This document shows positions 59,525 to 64,000 of a DNA stretch of 64,000 bases, in pieces. A model generated the notes under the pieces. It was not told the origin of the DNA. It was given only the letters and a program-made list of their open reading frames with translations, and made no database searches. The stretch's first letter is position 1; every line of letters begins with the position of its first letter. The position numbers were made by a program, and so were the translations under genes. Source of the stretch: CAWHJN01 sp963829705 (GTDB taxonomy: Bacteria > Bacteroidota > Rhodothermia > Rhodothermales > BA12); NCBI GenBank assembly GCA_963829705.1, contig CAWHJN010000005.1:248001-312000 (forward strand), given 5' to 3'.

Positions 59525-60016
59525 TCACCAGTTGGAGGTCGCAGCGGTGAAGACGTCGTCGGCGATCTGTTCGAGGGCTTGCTGGGCGGCCTGCGTCTCA
59601 CCGTCGAAGCCGTCGGCGAGGGCGTCGTAATCGGAGAAGGCGGAGAACGAACGGTCGAGCAGCGGTGTGTCGGCGTCGCGCTGGGCGTAGCGCACCGTCA
59701 CGGTAATCGTGATGCGCGTGCGCTCGGCGCGGTCGTCGCCCACGGCCGTCGGCTCGCTGCGGTAGCCGGTGATGCGGCTCGTGAGAAGCGCGTCCGCTAC
59801 CGTCTCGTCGGGTTCGAGACGGAGGCGCGTCTGCCGCACGAAGCGGTCGGTGAGCAGGCGCGTGAGTTCGTCGGGCAGCGTCGGCAGCGGGGTTGACGCG
59901 CCCAGTTCGGCCAGCGGGATGGCGAGGGTGCTGATCTCGGCGGGAATCGTCGCGCCGGTGAAGCTGTAGTAGCCGCACGCGGAGAGCAGCAGCAAAGAAA
60001 AGAGAGACAGACGCAC
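59525..60016 (-). CDS. lptE: LPS-assembly lipoprotein LptE
   Basis: 163 residues from GTG 60016, chosen because it opens a lipoprotein signal (VRLSLFSLLLLSAC, Cys14) and because a terminator lies just upstream, which excludes the longer frame to 60187. After the Cys come GYYSFTGATIPAEISTLAIP and RLLTDRFVRQTRLRLEPDE, TSRITGYRSEPTAVG, matching LptE, which plugs LptD in the outer membrane during lipopolysaccharide insertion. The last residues (EQIADDVFTAATSNW) are typical of the family. lptD is not in the window. Confidence 0.85.
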   Translation of the reverse strand: MRLSLFSLLLLSACGYYSFTGATIPAEISTLAIPLAELGASTPLPTLPDELTRLLTDRFVRQTRLRLEPDETVADALLTSRITGYRSEPTAVGDDRAERTRITITVTVRYAQRDADTPLLDRSFSAFSDYDALADGFDGETQAAQQALEQIADDVFTAATSNW

Positions 60017-60020
60017 AGGC

Positions 60021-60061
60021 TTAAAAAGAAGCGGAGCACCGCGCAAACCGCGATGCTCCGC
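60021..60061 (-). terminator. Intrinsic terminator of the Bor-like lipoprotein gene
   Basis: GCGGAGCACCGCG (60031-60043) and CGCGATGCTCCGC (60049-60061) pair with one mismatch. On the minus strand the stem is followed by TTCTTTTTAA (60030-60021). It ends transcription of the gene at 60096-60527 5 bases before the GTG of lptE. Confidence 0.8.
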
Positions 60062-60095
60062 CGAAGATCTGACTCTCTTAACGGAGACCCTGAAC

Positions 60096-60527
60096 TTATT
60101 CAAACCGCACGTAAACGGCCGTGTTGGTTTCCACTGCCCGATCCGCCGCCGCGCCAAACGCACCGACGACTTCGCTCTGCGTGGCACCTTCGGGAATGAG
60201 GATTTCCTGGCCAGGTGTTACCGCCGAAGCAGACCCCGATGCCGCGCACGTCACGGTGATGTGCATGGGTGTGAAGAGGCCGAACGTGACGGCAGAAACG
60301 ACCTGGTTGAGAAAGCTCAACTGCGTCTCAACCACGGCCACACCGTTCGGGCAGCGCCCGGCTACCTCGACGGTGCTGGGCGGGACGAGGCCGTAGACAA
60401 ATCCTGCTGACCACGGTTGGTCGATGACAATGCTGCCAGGCGTGAGGCCCGTCGTGACGGTGGCATGGTAGCAACCTGCCGAGGTGAACGCCACGAGCGT
60501 TAGGAGTGCGAAGAAGCTCTTCTTCAT
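60096..60527 (-). CDS. Bor/Iss-like outer-membrane lipoprotein
   Basis: 143 residues from ATG 60527, with signal MKKSFFALLTLVAFTSAGC (Cys19). CYHATVTTGLTPG, then DQPWSAGFVYGLVPPSTVEV and CPNGVAVVETQLSFLNQVV resemble the phage-lambda Bor/Iss family of surface lipoproteins, which in enteric bacteria aid serum resistance. The C-terminal 40 residues (GQEILIPEGATQSEVVGAFG, AVYVRFE) are not typical of Bor. The gene is bounded by a terminator downstream and by a TAnnTTTG promoter upstream. No phage genes are nearby. Confidence 0.78.
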   Translation of the reverse strand: MKKSFFALLTLVAFTSAGCYHATVTTGLTPGSIVIDQPWSAGFVYGLVPPSTVEVAGRCPNGVAVVETQLSFLNQVVSAVTFGLFTPMHITVTCAASGSASAVTPGQEILIPEGATQSEVVGAFGAAADRAVETNTAVYVRFE

Positions 60528-60617
60528 GCGCGAACAGATATGAGGTGATAGGGGCGGGTACCCTGACAGTAAAAGAGGCACCCTTTGCACCGCTCTCATC
60601 AAGAGTTAGATGCGCAG

Positions 60618-60649
60618 CAAAAATAGCCGCAGTTTCTCCGCTTCCGCAA
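60618..60649 (-). promoter_or_regulatory. Promoter TTG-21-TATTTTTG for the Bor-like gene
   Basis: On the minus strand TTG (60649-60647) and TATTTTTG (60625-60618) are separated by 21 bases, within the known 17-23 of Bacteroidota promoters. It is 91 bases upstream of ATG 60527. The 14-mer GCAAAAATAGCCGC around the -7 (60617-60630, plus strand) is identical to that at 500-513. Confidence 0.55.
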
Positions 60650-60675
60650 TACACCTCATACAAATACTAAACGTC

Positions 60676-62193
60676 TCAACGACGGTAACGCTCGAAGTCA
60701 TCGTCGTCGAGATCATCGTCATCGTCGTCTCCGAACGAGCCCAAGTTGGCCAGCATCGAGCCCATGATGTCACCATAGCGCCGGCCTGATTCCAGCGCGT
60801 CTTTGCCCACGAGCGAGTGCTGGTGCAGCCCTTCGAGCACGAACTCCATCGCCGCCGCCTTCTCCTCAGGGGTCGAAAAACCGAGGTGTTTCTGGGCGAC
60901 CTCCGCCAGCCCGTCCACTTTGTCCAGTGCCTGCGCGTATTTGGTGAGGGGCAGGTCGGGGCGCAGCGTGACGGTGCCGCCTTTCGAAAACCAGTCGATG
61001 ATGGGCTGATACGCCTGCCGCCCGCCTTTCTTGTCCGTCGGGTCAGGGAAGTAGCGGGTAAAGATGGTCCGCACGGCCTTGCCGATGAGCAGCTGCGCCA
61101 CGCCCGCCGCGCCCGTCTGTTCGCCTTCGTACACCAACTCCACCTTCCCGGTGAGCGCGGGTTCGAGGAAGACGAGGTCGCTGGGGCGTAGCGTGGTCTG
61201 GTGCTCGCCATGGACGAGCGCGCGTCGCTCGGCGGCGGAGACGAGGGTTTCGAGGCCCGCCCGCGTCATGCGCGCCGACACGCCTGACTTCTGGTCGATG
61301 TACTCGCTCGCCCGCGCCTCGAAGGCCATCTGCTCGACGATCTCGCGGAAGTAATGCGGGATCTCGACCTCGACTTCGTCGCGCTCCTGCCACGCCTCCT
61401 GCCGCGTCACCGCCACGCCGATCTCCAGCGTCTTCGGGTAGTGCGTCAGGATCTGCGCGTCGATGCGGTCTTTGAGCGGCGTGATGATGGCGCCCCGGTT
61501 GGTGTAATCCTCCGGGTTGGCGGTGAACACCATCAGCACGTCGAGCGGGAAGCGGATGTTGAAGCCGCGAATCTGGATATCCTGCTCCTCCATGATGTTC
61601 AACAAACCCACCTGAATGCGCGGCGCGAGGTCAGGCAACTCGTTGATGCAGAAGATGCCCCGGTTGGTGCGCGGGATGATGCCGAAGTGGATCACCTCCT
61701 CGTCGGCGTACGTGAGCCGCTGGTTGGCGGCCTTGATGGGGTCGATGTCGCCGATGAGGTCGGCGATGGTGGTGTCGGGCGTGGCGAGCTTTTCGCCGTA
61801 GCGCTCGCTGCGGTGCAGCCAGCCGATGGCCGTGGCGTCGCCGTCGCGGGCAACTTTCTCGCGGGCGTACTTCGACAGCGGCGCGAACGGGTCGTCGTTG
61901 AGTTCGCTGCCCTCGACGACGGGGATGTACTCGTCGAGCAGCGCGGGTAGCATCCGGATGAGGCGGCTCTTGGCCTGTCCGCGCAGGCCGAGGAGAATCA
62001 GGTCGTGGCGGCCCAGCAGCGCGTGTTTGAGCTGCGGGATGACGCTCTCCTCGTAGCCGAGAATGCCGGGGAAGAGGTCGCGCCCGTCGCGGAGCGCGGC
62101 GATGAGGTTGGCGCGCACTTCGTCCTTGACGGAGCGGCGCGTGTATCCGGCGGCTTTGAGCGCGCCGAGCGTCGTGGGGCGGGTAGAATCCAT
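60676..62193 (-). CDS. MoxR/magnesium-chelatase-like AAA+ ATPase
   Basis: 505 residues from ATG 62193. The Walker A is atypical: GLRGQAKS (residues 69-76), Gln-Ala in place of the usual GxGK. GIFCINELPDLAPRIQVGLL is the Walker B, FTANPEDYTNRGAIITPLKD contains sensor I, and RADGHEQTT-like features around LVSAAERRALVHG suggest sensor II. The tail is strongly acidic (DDDDDDLDDDD). Such proteins act as chaperone-like ATPases, usually next to a von Willebrand A partner; none is in the window. The magnesium-chelatase label follows the family, not a bacteriochlorophyll pathway, for which there is no other evidence. Confidence 0.8.
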   Translation of the reverse strand: MDSTRPTTLGALKAAGYTRRSVKDEVRANLIAALRDGRDLFPGILGYEESVIPQLKHALLGRHDLILLGLRGQAKSRLIRMLPALLDEYIPVVEGSELNDDPFAPLSKYAREKVARDGDATAIGWLHRSERYGEKLATPDTTIADLIGDIDPIKAANQRLTYADEEVIHFGIIPRTNRGIFCINELPDLAPRIQVGLLNIMEEQDIQIRGFNIRFPLDVLMVFTANPEDYTNRGAIITPLKDRIDAQILTHYPKTLEIGVAVTRQEAWQERDEVEVEIPHYFREIVEQMAFEARASEYIDQKSGVSARMTRAGLETLVSAAERRALVHGEHQTTLRPSDLVFLEPALTGKVELVYEGEQTGAAGVAQLLIGKAVRTIFTRYFPDPTDKKGGRQAYQPIIDWFSKGGTVTLRPDLPLTKYAQALDKVDGLAEVAQKHLGFSTPEEKAAAMEFVLEGLHQHSLVGKDALESGRRYGDIMGSMLANLGSFGDDDDDDLDDDDFERYRR

Positions 62194-62416
62194 GCGGCAG
62201 AGGTGACCCGCCACGTGAACTCGTCGGCGGGCACGTAGCACGTGACGCGCCGGGGGCGGTTCCTTCGCTCTGCCGCAGGCGAAGCGGTTGGCCGGGCGCT
62301 CGCGGGTGGTCGATCAGGTTGGTGAGAAACAGCACGCCGCATGGCCAGCCCGCACCGCCCTCGACGGGTTCGCCACCCTCACGCAACCCCTCAACTACAA
62401 GCACGCGACGCGCGCC

Positions 62417-63637
62417 TCAGCCCGCAACCAACCGCTCGTAAAAATCCAGCGTCTTGCGGGCGATGGCGCTCCACGAGAACCGCTCCTCGACGCGCTTGCG
62501 GCCCGCCGCGCCCATGCGCTGCGCGCGCTCGGGGTTGCGGAGGAGGGCGGCGATCTGCGCGGCCAGCGACCGGGCGAACTGGTCGGGCTCCTGCGGCTCG
62601 AAGTCGAGTTCGCTGACGGGCTCGAAAGCCACGAGCAGCCCCGTCACACCGTCCTGCACCACCTCGGGGATGCCGCCGACGGCGGAGGCCACGACGGGCG
62701 TGTTGCACGCCATCGCCTCCAGGTTGATGATGCCGAAGGGCTCGTAGACGCTCGGGCACACGAACACGCTCGCGCCGCTGTAGAGCGCGATCAGGTCGGG
62801 CCGCAGCAGCATCTCGTCCAGCCACACGATGGTCTGCCCACTCGACGCCTTCGCTTCCTCCACGGCGGCGCGCATCTCCGCGCCGATCTCGGGCGTGTCG
62901 GGCGCGCCGGCGGCCAGCACCACCTGCGTCCCCGGCGGCAGATACCGCAGCGCCTGCACGAGGTGGATGATGCCTTTCTGCCGCGTGATGCGGCCCACGA
63001 AGAGCACGTACGGCTTCTCCGTGTCGATGCCCATCGCGCGCAGCGTATCAGGCTTTTCGGTGTAGTGCCACACGTCCGGGTCGATGCCGTTGGGGATGAC
63101 CTGGATGCGGCTGCGCGGCACGTCGTAGAGTTCGTGTACGTCGTCGCGCATCGAGCGGGAGACGGCCACGACGCCGTCGGCGTTCTGGTAGGCCGTCTTC
63201 TCGATCCACGACGAGGCGCGGTAGGCGGTGCCGAGCTGCTCGGCTTTCCACGGGCGGTGCGGTTCGAGCGAGTGGGTCGTGAGCACGAGCTTCGCGCCCG
63301 CGAGCTGCTGCACGAGGCAGCCCGCGAAGTGCGTGTACCACGTGTGCGCGTGGACGATGTCGGCCCGTTCGATGGAGCCGGCCATGCGGAGATCGCGCAC
63401 CAGCGTGTCCATGAGCCGGGCGTGCTTCGCGTTCTGCACGGCGATGTCGGCGTTCGCCTCGATGCCCCGTACGTGCAGGTTGCCCTCGTCCACTTCCTGG
63501 TCCCCGAACGAGCGGACGATGATCTCGTGCGCGCCGTCGTCGAGCCGGGCGAGGGCTTCGCTCAGGTGCTCGATGTGGACGCCCGCGCCTCCGTAGATGT
63601 TGGGCGGGTACTCGTTGGTCAGCAGGGCGATACGCAT
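62417..63637 (-). CDS. glgA: Glycogen synthase (GT4 family, ADP-glucose type)
   Basis: 406 residues from ATG 63637. N-terminal MRIALLTNEYPPNIYGGAGV, then VHAHTWYTHFAG, VLTTHSLEPHRPWK and IPNGIDPDVW. The catalytic GT-B C-domain shows YVLFVGRITRQKGIIHLVQAL, CPSVYEPFGIINLEAMACNT and PVVASAVGGIPEVVQDG. This is the actinobacterial-type GT4 enzyme that adds glucose (or makes maltose-1-phosphate as GlgM). No other glycogen gene is in the window, so the exact reaction is not set. It lies 223 bases upstream of the MoxR gene. Confidence 0.87.
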   Translation of the reverse strand: MRIALLTNEYPPNIYGGAGVHIEHLSEALARLDDGAHEIIVRSFGDQEVDEGNLHVRGIEANADIAVQNAKHARLMDTLVRDLRMAGSIERADIVHAHTWYTHFAGCLVQQLAGAKLVLTTHSLEPHRPWKAEQLGTAYRASSWIEKTAYQNADGVVAVSRSMRDDVHELYDVPRSRIQVIPNGIDPDVWHYTEKPDTLRAMGIDTEKPYVLFVGRITRQKGIIHLVQALRYLPPGTQVVLAAGAPDTPEIGAEMRAAVEEAKASSGQTIVWLDEMLLRPDLIALYSGASVFVCPSVYEPFGIINLEAMACNTPVVASAVGGIPEVVQDGVTGLLVAFEPVSELDFEPQEPDQFARSLAAQIAALLRNPERAQRMGAAGRKRVEERFSWSAIARKTLDFYERLVAG

Positions 63638-63700
63638 GGCGGCGGAAGAAGGAGAGGCCGTCAATCTACCACACCCGTTTCCCCCACGCACGCGGGCGCG

Positions 63701-64000
63701 TCAGCCTTTGCCGAGCCCCAGCAGGCCGAGGCGGCGGCGCAGCGTGTCGAGCAGTTCGGTGCGGACGCGGCGGATCGAGGCGCTGTCGGTTTCGATGTGC
63801 CAGTCGCCCTCGCTCAGGAACGGGTCGGCCTCGAAGCGGATCTCGGCGGCGGCGCGGCGCATCTCGGCTTCGATGCCCGACTCCTGCACGCGCAGCAGGT
63901 CCACGGGGTGCAGCGTGGCGGTGAGGGGCTCTTTGCCCAGCGCCTCGACGGCCTCGTGAAGCGCGCGCGTGGAGACGAGGCGGACGTTGTCGGGTAGCGG
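63701..64000 (-). CDS. FliH-like C-terminal fragment (gene continues beyond window edge)
   Basis: The last 99 codons of a gene that enters from the right edge; its stop is at 63701. The visible part (VRLVSTRALHEAVEALGKEP, LTATLHPVDLLRVQES, FEADPFLSEGDWHIETDSAS, IRRVRTELLDTLRRRLG) follows the C-terminal pattern of FliH/HrpE/YscL, the stator proteins of flagellar or type III export ATPases: DPxLxxGDxxIET. It could also be an ATP-synthase E-like protein. No other flagellar gene is in view, so the assignment is tentative. Confidence 0.45.
   Translation of the reverse strand, partial: PLPDNVRLVSTRALHEAVEALGKEPLTATLHPVDLLRVQESGIEAEMRRAAAEIRFEADPFLSEGDWHIETDSASIRRVRTELLDTLRRRLGLLGLGKG

Noticed and set aside
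60096..60527. Prophage remnant because of the Bor-like gene
   Set aside because: No integrase, attachment site or other phage gene is found within the window; Bor-like lipoproteins also occur as chromosomal genes.
60676..62193. Bacteriochlorophyll magnesium chelatase subunit BchI
   Set aside because: No other pigment-biosynthesis gene is present, and the P-loop and tail differ; a MoxR-type ATPase fits better.

Overview
The window is about 64 kb of GC-rich bacterial DNA, best explained as a chromosome fragment from the Rhodothermota/Bacteroidota lineage (Rhodothermus, Salinibacter and Rubricoccus relatives). Four clues support this. Four secreted proteins end in FlgD-like/type IX secretion (T9SS) style tails. 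Several sensor kinases combine a Reg_prop beta-propeller with a Y_Y_Y domain, a typical Bacteroidota design. Start codons mostly lack a clear Shine-Dalgarno sequence. At least seven gene starts are preceded by the Bacteroidota -7 promoter motif TAnnTTTG. I see no tRNA, rRNA, CRISPR array, insertion sequence or prophage.

Layout. 1-12.2 kb: the end of a YVTN-type lipoprotein gene, a one-protein hybrid two-component regulator (HTCS; broken by a one-base deletion), a lone receiver protein and a 2336-residue secreted multidomain protein. 12.3-17.7 kb: a choice-of-anchor-B cargo protein, a short-chain dehydrogenase, two OmpA-type lipoproteins and an SH3-MBL hydrolase. 17.8-24.7 kb: a MetOD1-like protein coupled to a PAS kinase, a YtcJ-type amidohydrolase lipoprotein, a CHASE-domain kinase and ruvB. 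24.9-33.5 kb: a frameshifted DUF3109 gene, rpoN, a small GNAT, a propeller sensor kinase, and a three-gene overlapping set (GCS-like ligase, M15-like peptidase, frameshifted class A beta-lactamase). 33.6-46.5 kb: a translationally coupled operon of propeller kinase, receiver and receiver-PP2C phosphatase, then uvrB and a 1794-residue hybrid kinase with a tandem HAMP array. 46.5-53.5 kb: a pentapeptide-repeat membrane protein, an ArsR regulator, and a region with two ferritin-like proteins, a 55-codon gene carrying a lasso-peptide-type leader motif, two T9SS-type cargo proteins and an HprK-like kinase. 53.9-64 kb: HEPN protein, bL31, thymidine phosphorylase, radical SAM/SPASM protein, outer-membrane barrel, carboxylesterase, LptE, Bor-like lipoprotein, MoxR-type AAA+ ATPase, glycogen synthase and the end of a FliH-like gene.

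Two themes stand out. First, signalling: six histidine kinases, five of them between 17 and 47 kb, many paired with an output protein by overlapping start and stop codons. Second, envelope and secretion: lipoproteins, T9SS-type cargo, Tat-exported ferritin-like proteins and cell-wall enzymes. The most novel candidate is the small lasso-leader-type gene in the ferritin-like operon, with an HprK-like kinase 3 kb away but no cyclase or leader peptidase in the window. Three otherwise intact genes are each broken by a single-base indel in a short homopolymer, which looks more like sequencing or assembly error than decay.
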